NCBI GenBank assembly: GCA_009843565.1
Contig: VYDF01000214.1
Coordinates: 1 to 16,269, forward strand
Length of the DNA: 16,269 nt
Source of the DNA: Acidimicrobiia bacterium
Lineage (GTDB): Bacteria; Actinomycetota; Acidimicrobiia; Acidimicrobiales; Bin134
Direction of reading: 5' to 3'
A model generated the notes under the pieces. That model was not told where the DNA came from. It ran no database searches and saw nothing but the letters and a program-made list of their open reading frames with translations. Below are positions 6,244 through 13,820 of this stretch, piece by piece (the first letter of the stretch is position 1; each line of letters opens with the position of its first letter). The position numbers and the translations under genes were made by a program.

Positions 6244-7578
6244 ATGGACAATCAGGCGTTCTTCCCCTCCCTGGCCGAGGCCCAGGCGTGGCTGGACGGC
6301 CATGTCAATCTGGAGGCGACGGCAGGCGACACCGACGGCCTGTCGCTAGCCCCCATGCGTAGGCTGCTGGCCGCACTGGGAGATCCCCAAGCCGACTACC
6401 CGGCCATACACATCTCCGGCACCAACGGCAAGGGCTCAGTGGCCGCGCTGACAGCCGCGCTGGCCCACGGGTGGGGGATGACGGTCGGGGTCTACACCAG
6501 CCCTCACGTCGAGCACATCAACGAGCGCATGTCTGTGGGCGGCGACCCTGTCAGCGATGCAGACCTGGCCGAGCTGTTGGGCCATCTTCGGCTGGTGGAG
6601 GGTCATCTGGCCGCCAGCCACGCCGGCAACCTGCCCTCGTGGTTCGAGCTGGTGACCGCAGCCGCCCTGCGATGGTTCGCCGACGTTGCCGTGGACTTGG
6701 CTGTGGTGGAGGTGGGCAAGCTGGGCCGCTACGACGCCACCAACGTGGTGAACAGCCGGGTGGGTGTCATAACCAACATCGGCCGCGACCACACCGATGG
6801 CCGCCTGGGCTGGGAGGCCGCGGTGATGGGGGAGAAGGCGGGCATCCTCCATTCCGGTGCCACCGCCGTATTGGGGCCGATGGACTCCGAGCTGGTGGCA
6901 ATTGCTGCTGAGGAGTCACCCGGGGAGTTGCTGGTCGCGGGCCAGCATTTCGAACTGGTGGAGAACCGTCCCGCGATGGGCGGGCGGCAGATCACGGTTC
7001 GCACTTCCCGAGGCTGCTACGACGACGTCTACGTCAGCCTTTTCGGCGCCCACCAGGGGCACAATGCCGCACTGGCCATCGCCGCTTTCGAGGCCCTGGT
7101 GGGACAGAGGCTGGATGAGCAGGTCCTGGACGCTTTGGGCGATGTGGCGGTCCCGGCTCGATTCGAGGTGGTAGCCCGACAGCCTCTGGTGGTGATCGAC
7201 GGGGCCCACAACCCTGACGGGGTGGCCGCGGCAGCGGCCACCCTGGTCGACCAGTTCACCGTTTTGGGCACGGTCACCTGGGTAGTCGGCATGATGCGCG
7301 ACAAGGATCCCGAGGCCATGCTGGCCGCCATCGAAGCCTCCGGCGCCCGCTGCGACCTGGTGGTGTGCTGCGCTCCCGACTGGCCGCGGGCGCTACCGGC
7401 CGCCGAATTGGCGGATGCGGTCCGGCACCGGGGGATAGACGCCGAAGTGGCCGACGATGTGGCCGAGGCGGTGGATCGGGCTCTGGTGCTGTCCGCCGAA
7501 GAGGACGCGGTGGTGGTCACCGGCTCCTTGTACGCCGCCGGCGCGGCCCGCCTTCACTTGACCTCGCGCGATCAGTAG
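6244..7578 (+). CDS. folC: Bifunctional dihydrofolate synthase/folylpolyglutamate synthase
   Basis: This 444-residue Mur-ligase-type enzyme joins glutamate to dihydropteroate and adds further glutamates to folates, using ATP. Visible motifs are HISGTNGKGS (56-65, P-loop), TSPH (85-88), NIGRDHT (178-184), MGEKAG (195-200, the likely carbamylated lysine K198), GAHQGHNAALA (268-278) and DGAHNPDG (319-326). The Mg-loop signature reads EVGKLGRYDATN (156-167), whereas the usual form is EVGxGGRxDATN. The ATG at 6244 is preferred, giving a typical length; an in-frame TTG at 6211 is possible but has no better signal. The frame stays open far upstream inside clpX, which is coincidental. It begins 37 nt after clpX with no visible promoter, so it probably belongs to the same transcript. 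Its TAG stop forms part of the next promoter. Confidence 0.93.
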   Translation: MDNQAFFPSLAEAQAWLDGHVNLEATAGDTDGLSLAPMRRLLAALGDPQADYPAIHISGTNGKGSVAALTAALAHGWGMTVGVYTSPHVEHINERMSVGGDPVSDADLAELLGHLRLVEGHLAASHAGNLPSWFELVTAAALRWFADVAVDLAVVEVGKLGRYDATNVVNSRVGVITNIGRDHTDGRLGWEAAVMGEKAGILHSGATAVLGPMDSELVAIAAEESPGELLVAGQHFELVENRPAMGGRQITVRTSRGCYDDVYVSLFGAHQGHNAALAIAAFEALVGQRLDEQVLDALGDVAVPARFEVVARQPLVVIDGAHNPDGVAAAAATLVDQFTVLGTVTWVVGMMRDKDPEAMLAAIEASGARCDLVVCCAPDWPRALPAAELADAVRHRGIDAEVADDVAEAVDRALVLSAEEDAVVVTGSLYAAGAARLHLTSRDQ

Positions 7579-7581
7579 GGT
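7576..7581 (+). promoter_or_regulatory. -10 box (TAGGGT) for the leader ORF and ndk
   Basis: TAGGGT begins with the TAG stop codon of folC, and its last T lies seven nucleotides before a GTG at 7589. The same hexamer precedes the MBOAT gene. A transcript starting near 7589 would begin on the GTG of the 13-codon leader ORF rather than on ndk. Confidence 0.5.
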
Positions 7582-7588
7582 GCAGCCG

Positions 7589-7630
7589 GTGATTGAAATC
7601 GCGGCACACTCGAAGAGGCTCCACTGGTGA
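7589..7630 (+). CDS. Candidate 13-codon leaderless leader ORF upstream of ndk
   Basis: GTG at 7589 opens a frame coding for (M)IEIAAHSKRLHW and ends in TGA at 7628-7630, overlapping the GTG start of ndk (7627-7629) as GTGA. It begins at the predicted transcription start from the TAGGGT box at 7576-7581, so it would be read as a leaderless ORF and would feed ribosomes to ndk by stop-start coupling. The peptide matches nothing I know. A real role is inference; the geometry is what is seen. Confidence 0.4.
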   Translation: MIEIAAHSKRLHW

Positions 7631-8034
7631 ATCAGACACTTGTCTTGTGCAAGCCCGATGCGGTGGAGAGGGGCCTGGTGGGAACCATCCTGTCCCGCTT
7701 CGAGGCCCGGGGTTTGCGCATCGCGGCCATGCGCATGCTGACCATTGATGCCGAATTGGCCGCGCGCCATTACGCCGAGCACGTAGACCGCCCGTTCTAC
7801 CCCGATTTGGTGGCGTTCATCGGCCGCTCTCCATCGGTGGCGGTGGTGATCGAGGGGCCCGAAGACGTCTATGCCGTGGTCCGCTCCATGATGGGGGCCA
7901 CCAACCCCCTGGAATCCCCTCTGGGGACGATCCGGGGCGACTTCGGACTCGAGGTCACCGAGAACCTCGTCCACGGCTCCGACAGCAACGCCTCCGCAGA
8001 GCGCGAGATCGCCATCTTCTTTCCTGATCTATAA
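7627..8034 (+). CDS. ndk: Nucleoside diphosphate kinase
   Basis: The 135-residue cytoplasmic kinase moves the gamma-phosphate of ATP to nucleoside diphosphates through a phosphohistidine. The N-terminal TLVLCKPDAVERGLVG (4-19), the nucleotide-binding MMGATNP (88-94), GTIRGDFG (100-107) and the active-site NLVHGSDS with H116 are all intact. Length is typical (about 135-140). The GTG at 7627 gives the conserved N-terminus; AAGAGG at 7613-7618 lies eight nucleotides upstream as a Shine-Dalgarno, and the start also overlaps the stop of the small leader ORF. It sits between folC and the mre operon with its own promoter, and a hairpin follows its stop. Confidence 0.97.
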   Translation: MNQTLVLCKPDAVERGLVGTILSRFEARGLRIAAMRMLTIDAELAARHYAEHVDRPFYPDLVAFIGRSPSVAVVIEGPEDVYAVVRSMMGATNPLESPLGTIRGDFGLEVTENLVHGSDSNASAEREIAIFFPDL

Positions 8035-8059
8035 CGCACGGCCTTTTGGCCGGTGTGCG
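8035..8059 (+). terminator. Hairpin after ndk, possible weak terminator
   Basis: Immediately after the ndk stop, CGCACGGCC is followed by the loop TTTT and then GGCC, a 3-nt bulge and GTGCG. This gives two helices of 4 and 5 bp. There is no T tract afterwards, so it is not a classical intrinsic terminator. Its place between ndk and the mreB promoter suggests it may separate the two units. Confidence 0.35.
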
Positions 8060-8077
8060 GATTCGGGTCGGCTGCTC

Positions 8078-8083
8078 TAACCT
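8078..8083 (+). promoter_or_regulatory. -10 box (TAACCT) for the mre operon, probably leaderless
   Basis: TAACCT is followed by six nucleotides and then the ATG of mreB at 8090. The region before the start is pyrimidine-rich (CCTTGCCCC) and has no Shine-Dalgarno motif, which favours a leaderless mreB message. No clear -35 is seen. Confidence 0.55.
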
Positions 8084-8089
8084 TGCCCC

Positions 8090-9133
8090 ATGGTGAAGCG
8101 GCGGTTCTCTTCCAGCAGCGGTTTGGTGGGCCGCGATGTCGCGATCGACCTGGGCACCGCCAACACGCTGGTATATGTCCGCGGCGAGGGCATCCTCATC
8201 AACGAACCCTCCGTGGTGGCGGTAACCAGCAATGGCATACCCGTAGCCGTGGGTACCGAGGCCAAGCGGATGCTGGGCCGCACACCGGCCCACATCCAGG
8301 CGATCCGTCCGCTCAAAGACGGGGTGATCGCCAACTTCGACATCTGCGAGAAGATGCTGCGGTACTTCATCCAGCGAGTGTCTCCGGGACGATTGACGCG
8401 GCCCCGCATGGTGATCTGCGTTCCCTCCGGCATAACCCCGGTGGAGCAACGAGCCGTGCAGGAGGCAGCGGTCTCCGCCGGGGCCAAGAAGCCGGTCTAC
8501 ATCATCGAAGAGCCCATGGCTGCGGCCATCGGCGCCGGTCTTCGGGTACAAGAGGCCTCGGGCAACATGATCGTGGACATCGGCGGCGGCACAACCGAGG
8601 TAGCCATGATCTCGCTGGGCGGGGTGGTCACCGGCCAGTCGATCCGGATGGGCGGCGATCGGATGGACGAGGACATCATTGCCTTCTTGAAGAAGGAGCA
8701 CAGTCTCACCATCGGCAACCGCACGGCCGAAGAGGTCAAGATGGTGCTGGGGTCGGCGTGGGCGGGCAGCGAGGAACGCTATGCCGAGGTCCGGGGCCAA
8801 GACATGGTCACCGGCCTGCCCAAGACTGTGGTCACCTCCACCTCCGAGATCCGCGAGGCTGTTTCTGAGGTGGTTCGGTCGATTGTGGACGCGGTCAAGG
8901 TGACGCTCGACGAGACTCCCCCTGAGCTGGCTGCTGACATCATGGAGGCAGGCATCGTGCTGGCTGGCGGCGGAGCCCTATTGAACGGCCTCGCCCCTCG
9001 CATCGAGGAAGAGACGGGGATGCCGATCCGCTTGGCGCCCAATCCCCTCCACGCCGTGGCCATTGGCTCGGGCCAGTCGTTGGAGGAGTTTGACGCGCTC
9101 GAGGGGCTCCTCTTCTCGTCGTCGTACGACTGA
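8090..9133 (+). CDS. mreB: Rod shape-determining protein MreB
   Basis: This 347-residue bacterial actin homologue forms membrane-attached filaments that orient the elongasome. The actin-fold nucleotide motifs are present in order: phosphate-1 AIDLGTANT (18-26), IIEEPMAAAIGAG (138-150), phosphate-2 DIGGGTTE (163-170) and the adenosine motif LAGGGALL (291-298). Length is normal for the family. The ATG at 8090 gives the usual N-terminus with a short basic extension (MVKRRFSSSS) before the first strand. It is the first gene of mreB-mreC-mreD-mrdA-rodA, so the cell is expected to elongate by side-wall growth. Confidence 0.98.
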   Translation: MVKRRFSSSSGLVGRDVAIDLGTANTLVYVRGEGILINEPSVVAVTSNGIPVAVGTEAKRMLGRTPAHIQAIRPLKDGVIANFDICEKMLRYFIQRVSPGRLTRPRMVICVPSGITPVEQRAVQEAAVSAGAKKPVYIIEEPMAAAIGAGLRVQEASGNMIVDIGGGTTEVAMISLGGVVTGQSIRMGGDRMDEDIIAFLKKEHSLTIGNRTAEEVKMVLGSAWAGSEERYAEVRGQDMVTGLPKTVVTSTSEIREAVSEVVRSIVDAVKVTLDETPPELAADIMEAGIVLAGGGALLNGLAPRIEEETGMPIRLAPNPLHAVAIGSGQSLEEFDALEGLLFSSSYD

Positions 9134-9150
9134 TCGCTCGGTTCGGCCCC

Positions 9151-9999
9151 GTGGCAACGGGCACTCGCACAGGCCGGTCGCGAGTCACCCTGATATTCCT
9201 GCTGCTCAGTTCGGCGACCCTGCTTACGCTGGACGCCCGGAACTTTGAGCCCCTCCAGCGCACCGAGGAAACCCTCTCCGATCTGATCTCCCCGTTGCGG
9301 TCGGGGGCAGATCGACTATTCGAACCGGTCGGCGACGCCTGGACCGGCGTCACTGGCTATGACGAGCTGGAATCCGAGAACGAGCAACTGCGACAAGAGC
9401 TGCAAAAGCTCGAAGGCCAGAGGATTCTGGACTCCGATGCGGCCCTTCGCCTGGAATCGCTGCTTGACGAGCTGGGCCTGCCCTACGTACAGGACATCCC
9501 CAACATCGTGGCCGAGGTGATTACCGCCAACGTGGGCAACTTCGACCGCTATTCGGTCCAGATCAACCGGGGTGCTGAAGACGGGGTCCGCAACGGGATG
9601 CCGGTGGTCACCAGAGGTGGGCTCATCGGCCGGATCGACGGCGACCCCGGCCGTCGGCACTCCCAGGTGGCGCTGATCACCGACCCCGGCTTCGAAGTGG
9701 GCGTGTTGGTGGTGGGCTCCGACGACGTAGCTCTGGCCTCGGGCGGCGGCCACGACGAGCCGCTGGTGGTGGGCAAGGGGCTGGAGATCGACACCGAGGT
9801 AGAAGTTGGGGACGAGGTGGTTACCAGCGGTGTGGACCGCAGTCGCTATCCCGCCGGTATCCCTATAGGCACCGTCACCGAGATCGACTATGACGAAGCC
9901 CGCCTATTCCAGATACTCACCGTGAACCCCTCGGCCAGCACCGACAACCTGAGCTTCGTGACCATTCTGCTCTATGACCCCCTGGCTGAAGAATCATGA
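9151..9999 (+). CDS. mreC: Rod shape-determining protein MreC
   Basis: The 282-residue protein has a short basic cytoplasmic N-terminus, one membrane segment (about 12-27), a coiled coil (about 70-110, rich in Glu/Leu/Gln) and the extracytoplasmic MreC beta-domain, with the signatures INRGAEDGVRNGMPVV (138-153), GGLIGRI (156-162) and GDEVVTSGVDRSRYPAGIPI (220-239). It links cytoplasmic MreB to PBP2 and RodA and is thought to activate PBP2. The GTG at 9151 lies 17 nt after the mreB stop and no better start is available; the Shine-Dalgarno is poor. Its stop overlaps an ATG at 9996 that opens a 22-codon ORF rather than mreD itself. Confidence 0.95.
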   Translation: MATGTRTGRSRVTLIFLLLSSATLLTLDARNFEPLQRTEETLSDLISPLRSGADRLFEPVGDAWTGVTGYDELESENEQLRQELQKLEGQRILDSDAALRLESLLDELGLPYVQDIPNIVAEVITANVGNFDRYSVQINRGAEDGVRNGMPVVTRGGLIGRIDGDPGRRHSQVALITDPGFEVGVLVVGSDDVALASGGGHDEPLVVGKGLEIDTEVEVGDEVVTSGVDRSRYPAGIPIGTVTEIDYDEARLFQILTVNPSASTDNLSFVTILLYDPLAEES

Positions 10000-10064
10000 C
10001 CAAGACAGTCGTGATGGCAATTGAAGGGGCATTTCCCTGCGATTTCCGGGGGCAAGAAGCATGA
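9996..10064 (+). CDS. Candidate 22-codon bridging ORF between mreC and mreD
   Basis: ATG at 9996 overlaps the mreC stop as ATGA, and the frame runs for 22 codons (starts MTKTVVMAIE, ends FRGQEA) to a TGA at 10062-10064 that overlaps the mreD ATG (10061) as ATGA. It therefore fills the whole 61-nt gap with 4-nt overlaps at both ends. The peptide is not recognisable and has no membrane segment. The most economical reading is that it carries ribosomes from mreC to mreD; chance cannot be excluded without comparison. Confidence 0.42.
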   Translation: MTKTVVMAIEGAFPCDFRGQEA

Positions 10065-10567
10065 GCATGGTCAGTGCGTACGCTCGAAGCACCCTGTTCT
10101 TGATCACTGCGCTGGTGCTTCATCTGGCTTTGTTCTCCGATCTGCGGGTGCTCGGGGTCGCCCCCGAGGTACCCCTGGCCATCGCAGTCACTGCCGGCCT
10201 CGTCGGCGGACCCGAGCGGGGGGCGATCGCCGGCTTTGTCATCGGCTTGGGCATCGATCTGTACCTGCCCACGCTGTTCGGCCTCTCTGCGCTCATCTAC
10301 ACCGTGTGGGGGTATGCCGTGGGGCTGCTGGAAGAGCGGATTTTCCGCAGCGCCTGGTGGATAAACGTGCTGATCGCCGCGGTTGCCACCGCCGGCGGGC
10401 TGCTGGTGTACGCGGTACTGGGTGAACTGCTGGGAGAAGCCAACCTCTACACCGACCGCCTGTATGTGGTCATGGGGGTGGCTGCTGCCTACAACCTGGT
10501 GCTGAGCCTGCCCCTTCTGGGCTTGTGGCGCTGGTCTTGGCCGAGGCTTCTGGGAGAAGAGCGGTGA
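10061..10567 (+). CDS. mreD: Rod shape-determining protein MreD
   Basis: The 168-residue integral membrane protein has about five or six hydrophobic segments (roughly 10-28, 36-50, 55-70, 76-91, 99-124 and 133-156), the usual MreD topology. The stretch GFVIGLGIDLYLPTLFGLSAL (58-78) matches the family's conserved core. It acts with MreC in the elongasome. Two in-frame ATGs exist (10061 and 10067). The first is preferred because GGGGG at 10048-10052 is well spaced and the ATGA overlap with the 22-codon ORF falls there. Its stop overlaps the mrdA start (GTGA). MreD sequences vary strongly, so the call rests on topology, core motif and context together. Confidence 0.93.
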   Translation: MSMVSAYARSTLFLITALVLHLALFSDLRVLGVAPEVPLAIAVTAGLVGGPERGAIAGFVIGLGIDLYLPTLFGLSALIYTVWGYAVGLLEERIFRSAWWINVLIAAVATAGGLLVYAVLGELLGEANLYTDRLYVVMGVAAAYNLVLSLPLLGLWRWSWPRLLGEER

Positions 10568-12594
10568 GCCCCGAGTCGCTTCGCTTGAGGCTCAGCTTCC
10601 TGGCCTTGTTGGCCTTGTTGGCATTCGGTGCGCTGGTGGCTCGCCTGTGGTTCCTCCAGGTTTTGAGCTCGGAGGAGTTTGAGGCCCAAGCGCAATCCAA
10701 CACCGTTCGAGTGCTCTACGAACCCGCTCCTCGGGGGCGGATCTTCGACCGCAACGGCAATGTGCTGGTGGACAACCGGGAGTCGTTGGTGGTGACGGTG
10801 GACCGGTTCACATTCGACACCGAGTTCGACGAGGACGGGCAAGAAGCGCTGGTTCTGCGCCTGGCCACCGAGATCAGCCGGGCCGGCCGACTCACCAAGG
10901 TGTTCGAGATCAACGACGCGTTGGGCGATTCTCGTTTCGGCCCCCTCGATTCGGTGCCGGTGGCCGACGACGTCACCGAGAACTTTGAGATCATTCTGGC
11001 TGAGCGGGCCGATGAATTCCCCGGCGTGGGCACCGACCTCCGCAGTGTTCGCACCTATCCCTATGGCGACCTGGGTGCCCACATTCTGGGCTATGTCTCC
11101 CTGCTCAGCGAGGAGCAGTACGAGCTGGTGGCCGATGATCCCAAGACCTACCGGCGCAATGACGAGATCGGGCAAACCGGCATAGAGGCGTCATTTGAGT
11201 CAGTGTTGAGAGGCGTTCCCGGTTTCACCCGGCTGGAAGTGGACAACGTCGGCGATCCGGTGCGGGTGATCGAACAGGTCGATCCGGTTGCCGGAGCCGA
11301 TGTCCACCTCACCTTGGACATCGACATCCAGGCCATGGCTGAGAAAGAGCTCTTGGCCGGTTTGGGCGAGGCCCGCCAGCAAGAGACCGATGATCCGAAC
11401 GATCCCCCGTTCAAGGCTCCCGGCGGCGCCATGGTGGTGCTGGATCCCAACGGATCAGAGGTGCTGGCGATGGCGTCGTTCCCCACGTACTCGCCCAGCG
11501 AGTTTGTCAGCGGCTTCTCCGACGATCGGTGGGCAGAGCTCCAGGACCCCAACAACCACCAGCCGCTGCACAACCGGGCTCTGGCCGGCATCTACCCCCC
11601 TGGGTCCACATTCAAGCTGTTCACTGCCTATGCCGCGATGAACAGCGGCGTAATCGGCCCCCGGGGGGTGTTGGACACGCGCACGCTCTACGAGGACACC
11701 GGGGTGTACGTGGTGCCGTCCTGCGAGGAGGACGTGATCGCCTCGTGTACCTTCAAGAACGCGGAAGAGGCCATCTATGGGCCGGTCGATCTGATTCGAG
11801 CCATCACCGTGTCGTCCGACGTGTACTTCTACTACTTGGGCGACACCATGGACCGGGCCGACCGCTTCGATCGGGAGGGCATCCAGCGGGCTGCGGTGCT
11901 CTTCGGCTTTGGCGCTCAGTCTGGCATTGCGCTGCCTGGCGAGGGAGTGGGCCGGGTGCCCTCCCCATCGGCGGCTGAGGCCGCAGGAGAGCCCTGGCGA
12001 ACCGGTGATTCCATCGTCTTGGCCATCGGACAGGGCGTGCTGGGCGCCACTCCGTTGCAGCTGGCCAATGGCTATGCCGCGTTCGCCAACGGGGGCACGC
12101 TGTATGCCCCCAAGATGGTGGAACGAGTTGAGAACCCGGTCACCGGAGAAGTGGTGCAGGCCTTCGCCGACCGGGTGCTGAACCAGGTTTACTTGCCCAA
12201 TTCCATCCGGACTCCGATCCTCCACGGCCTGCTCGGAGTTACCAGTGAGCTGGAGGGTACCGCCTACTTTGCCTTCGCAGGATTCCCCCATGAAGAGTGG
12301 GAAGTGGCGGGCAAGACCGGTACCGCCGAGGTGGTGGGCAAGGCCGACAACTCGCTGTTCGCCGCCTTTGGTCCCAATCCCAACCCCGAGTACGTGGTTG
12401 TGGCGATCATGGAGGAATCGGGCTTCGGAGCTTCCGTGGCCGCCCCCGCAGTTCGCCGTGTGTTGGAACCCCTTGCCACCGACTCGGTGCCCGCGGTGCG
12501 CACCATTGACGATCTCGCCGACTTGAGCGGGCCGGTTGAAGGCTCGGAGTCCGAAGAGGATGGAGTGGATGCTTCATCAGGAGGTGCAGCCTGA
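10564..12594 (+). CDS. mrdA: Penicillin-binding protein 2 (elongasome transpeptidase)
   Basis: This 676-residue class B penicillin-binding protein cross-links peptidoglycan during cell elongation. It has one N-terminal membrane anchor (about 8-32) and a pedestal domain with the PBP dimerisation motif PRGRIFDRNGNVLV (56-69). The transpeptidase domain carries SxxK as STFK (S348, K351), the second motif as SSD (417-419, as in PBP2 enzymes rather than SxN) and KTG (584-586). A polar acidic tail follows (about 655-676). The GTG at 10564 is chosen because it overlaps the mreD stop (GTGA) and is preceded by GGGAGAAGAG; upstream in-frame starts inside mreD would add residues unlike the family. It works as a pair with RodA, which follows immediately. 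Confidence 0.95.
   Translation: MSPESLRLRLSFLALLALLAFGALVARLWFLQVLSSEEFEAQAQSNTVRVLYEPAPRGRIFDRNGNVLVDNRESLVVTVDRFTFDTEFDEDGQEALVLRLATEISRAGRLTKVFEINDALGDSRFGPLDSVPVADDVTENFEIILAERADEFPGVGTDLRSVRTYPYGDLGAHILGYVSLLSEEQYELVADDPKTYRRNDEIGQTGIEASFESVLRGVPGFTRLEVDNVGDPVRVIEQVDPVAGADVHLTLDIDIQAMAEKELLAGLGEARQQETDDPNDPPFKAPGGAMVVLDPNGSEVLAMASFPTYSPSEFVSGFSDDRWAELQDPNNHQPLHNRALAGIYPPGSTFKLFTAYAAMNSGVIGPRGVLDTRTLYEDTGVYVVPSCEEDVIASCTFKNAEEAIYGPVDLIRAITVSSDVYFYYLGDTMDRADRFDREGIQRAAVLFGFGAQSGIALPGEGVGRVPSPSAAEAAGEPWRTGDSIVLAIGQGVLGATPLQLANGYAAFANGGTLYAPKMVERVENPVTGEVVQAFADRVLNQVYLPNSIRTPILHGLLGVTSELEGTAYFAFAGFPHEEWEVAGKTGTAEVVGKADNSLFAAFGPNPNPEYVVVAIMEESGFGASVAAPAVRRVLEPLATDSVPAVRTIDDLADLSGPVEGSESEEDGVDASSGGAA
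12579..12585 (+). promoter_or_regulatory. Ribosome binding site of rodA
   Basis: AGGAGGT lies inside the end of mrdA, eight nucleotides before the rodA ATG at 12594. It is the strongest Shine-Dalgarno sequence in the window and shows that this organism's ribosomes can use the canonical signal. Confidence 0.8.
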
Positions 12595-13748
12595 TGGCGG
12601 TCATCTCCATAGAGGAGCGCCGGTCCCGAGAACTGGACCCCCGGAGCAGCCCGTACGCGCCGTGGATGCACATAGACGTGCTCTTGATTCTGGCCGCGGC
12701 TGGTTTGGCCGCCATCGGGGTGGGGGCCATCTACAGCACCACTCGAGGACGAGATCCGGAGAATTTCGACACCTTCTTCTTGGAGCGCCAATCGCTGTTC
12801 GCGGTGGCCGGGGCGCTGTTCATGGTGTTCGCGGCGTGGGTCCCGTATCAGGAGCTGGCAAAATTCGCAGTGGCCATCTACGGAGTGGGCATTCTGGCGC
12901 TGATCGTGGTGCTGGGTCCGCTGGGCGAAGAGGTCAACGGCGCCCGATCGTGGTTCCGATTCGGCGACTTCCAGCTTCAGCCCTCGGAGTTTCACAAGCT
13001 CGCGGTGATCGTCGCCGTGGCCGCGTTCTTGTCCCGCTACGAAGACCATATGAGCGCGCCCCGAGTGTTCTTTGCCGTGGGCATTGTCGCGTGGCCAGGG
13101 CTACTGGTTCTGCTCCAGCCCGATGTGGGAACGGCGCTGATCTACGTGTTCATCGGATTCGTGCTGCTGCTCATCGGCGGCATCCGCTTCCGCCAGGTCA
13201 TCGGCATCGCCCTGATCGCCACCACCGTGGTGGTGCTGATGGTCAACTCCAACATGCTGGAGGAATACCAGACCAACCGGCTCCGAACCTTTGTCGACCC
13301 CACCACCGGCATCACCGAGGCCGGTTTCCAGCAGCGCCAGGCCCAGATCGCCATCGGCAACGGCGGGGTGCATGGAACCGGCTACGGCGAGGGTTCTCAA
13401 ACGCTGAGCGGCTTGGTGCCCCAGCAGCACACCGACTTCATCTTCACCGTGATCGGCGAAGAGTTCGGCTTCGTCGGTGCGGCCACCACCCTGGGTCTCT
13501 ATGCCCTCCTGCTCCTGCGGATACTCCAAGCCGCCCGCCTGGCCAAAGACCGGTTCGGGGCGCTGATCTGCTCCGGGGTCTTCGCCATGATTCTGTTCCA
13601 GATGTTCGAGGCGGTGGGAATGACCCTCGGTATCACCCCCATCACCGGCATTCCTCTGCCCCTGGTTTCCTACGGGGGCTCTTCGGCCATCGCCACCCTC
13701 ATTGGACTCGGTCTGGTGCTCAACGTGCGCATGCGGCGGTTCACCTGA
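12594..13748 (+). CDS. rodA: RodA, SEDS-family peptidoglycan glycosyltransferase
   Basis: The 384-residue polytopic membrane protein polymerises lipid II into glycan strands for side-wall growth, in complex with PBP2. SEDS motifs are present: NGARSWFRFGDFQLQPSEF (115-133), LLQPDVGTAL (173-182), the extracytoplasmic loop QHTDFIFTVIGEE (278-290) with the essential aspartate D281, and PLPLVSYGGSS (354-364) near the end. About ten membrane segments are expected. Length is typical. The start overlaps the mrdA stop by one base (TGATG) and has a strong Shine-Dalgarno. PSEFHKLA replaces the more usual PSELxKLA. FtsW is the paralogue to exclude; context with mreBCD and mrdA favours RodA. Confidence 0.95.
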   Translation: MAVISIEERRSRELDPRSSPYAPWMHIDVLLILAAAGLAAIGVGAIYSTTRGRDPENFDTFFLERQSLFAVAGALFMVFAAWVPYQELAKFAVAIYGVGILALIVVLGPLGEEVNGARSWFRFGDFQLQPSEFHKLAVIVAVAAFLSRYEDHMSAPRVFFAVGIVAWPGLLVLLQPDVGTALIYVFIGFVLLLIGGIRFRQVIGIALIATTVVVLMVNSNMLEEYQTNRLRTFVDPTTGITEAGFQQRQAQIAIGNGGVHGTGYGEGSQTLSGLVPQQHTDFIFTVIGEEFGFVGAATTLGLYALLLLRILQAARLAKDRFGALICSGVFAMILFQMFEAVGMTLGITPITGIPLPLVSYGGSSAIATLIGLGLVLNVRMRRFT

Positions 13749-13761
13749 GCGAAGCAAACCG

Positions 13762-13797
13762 AGGAGCAGTTTGTCTGAACTGGTTCTGCCGTTTCTT
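13762..13797 (+). terminator. Possible weak intrinsic terminator after rodA
   Basis: CAGTT and AACTG (13767-13782) form a stem around TGTCTG. After one G-G mismatch the stem extends by AGGA/TTCT pairs, including a G-T pair. The T-rich stretch GTTTCTTT follows after GCC. The helix is short and AT-containing, so termination would be partial. The place fits the end of the mre operon. Confidence 0.35.
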
Positions 13798-13807
13798 TGC
13801 CCAAGGG

Positions 13808-13813
13808 TAGATT
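13808..13813 (+). promoter_or_regulatory. -10 box (TAGATT) for the radical SAM gene, probably leaderless
   Basis: TAGATT is followed by seven nucleotides and then the ATG at 13821. This supports ATG 13821 over the in-frame TTG at 13797, which would lie upstream of the promoter and outside the transcript. No Shine-Dalgarno sits at a usable distance. Confidence 0.55.
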
Positions 13814-13820
13814 GGTGCTG

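Noticed and set aside
10525..10563. Earlier ATG start for mrdA inside mreD
   Set aside because: GTG 10564 has a good Shine-Dalgarno and the GTGA overlap with the mreD stop; the earlier start would add 13 residues with no support.
12536..13810. Plus-strand 424-codon frame across rodA in another frame
   Set aside because: The translation is dominated by Arg, Gly and His, typical of the off-frame of a high-G+C gene, and rodA is unmistakable in the overlapping frame.
13797..13820. TTG start eight codons upstream for the radical SAM gene
   Set aside because: It lies upstream of the TAGATT -10 box, so it would not be in the transcript, and the extra residues are not family-like.
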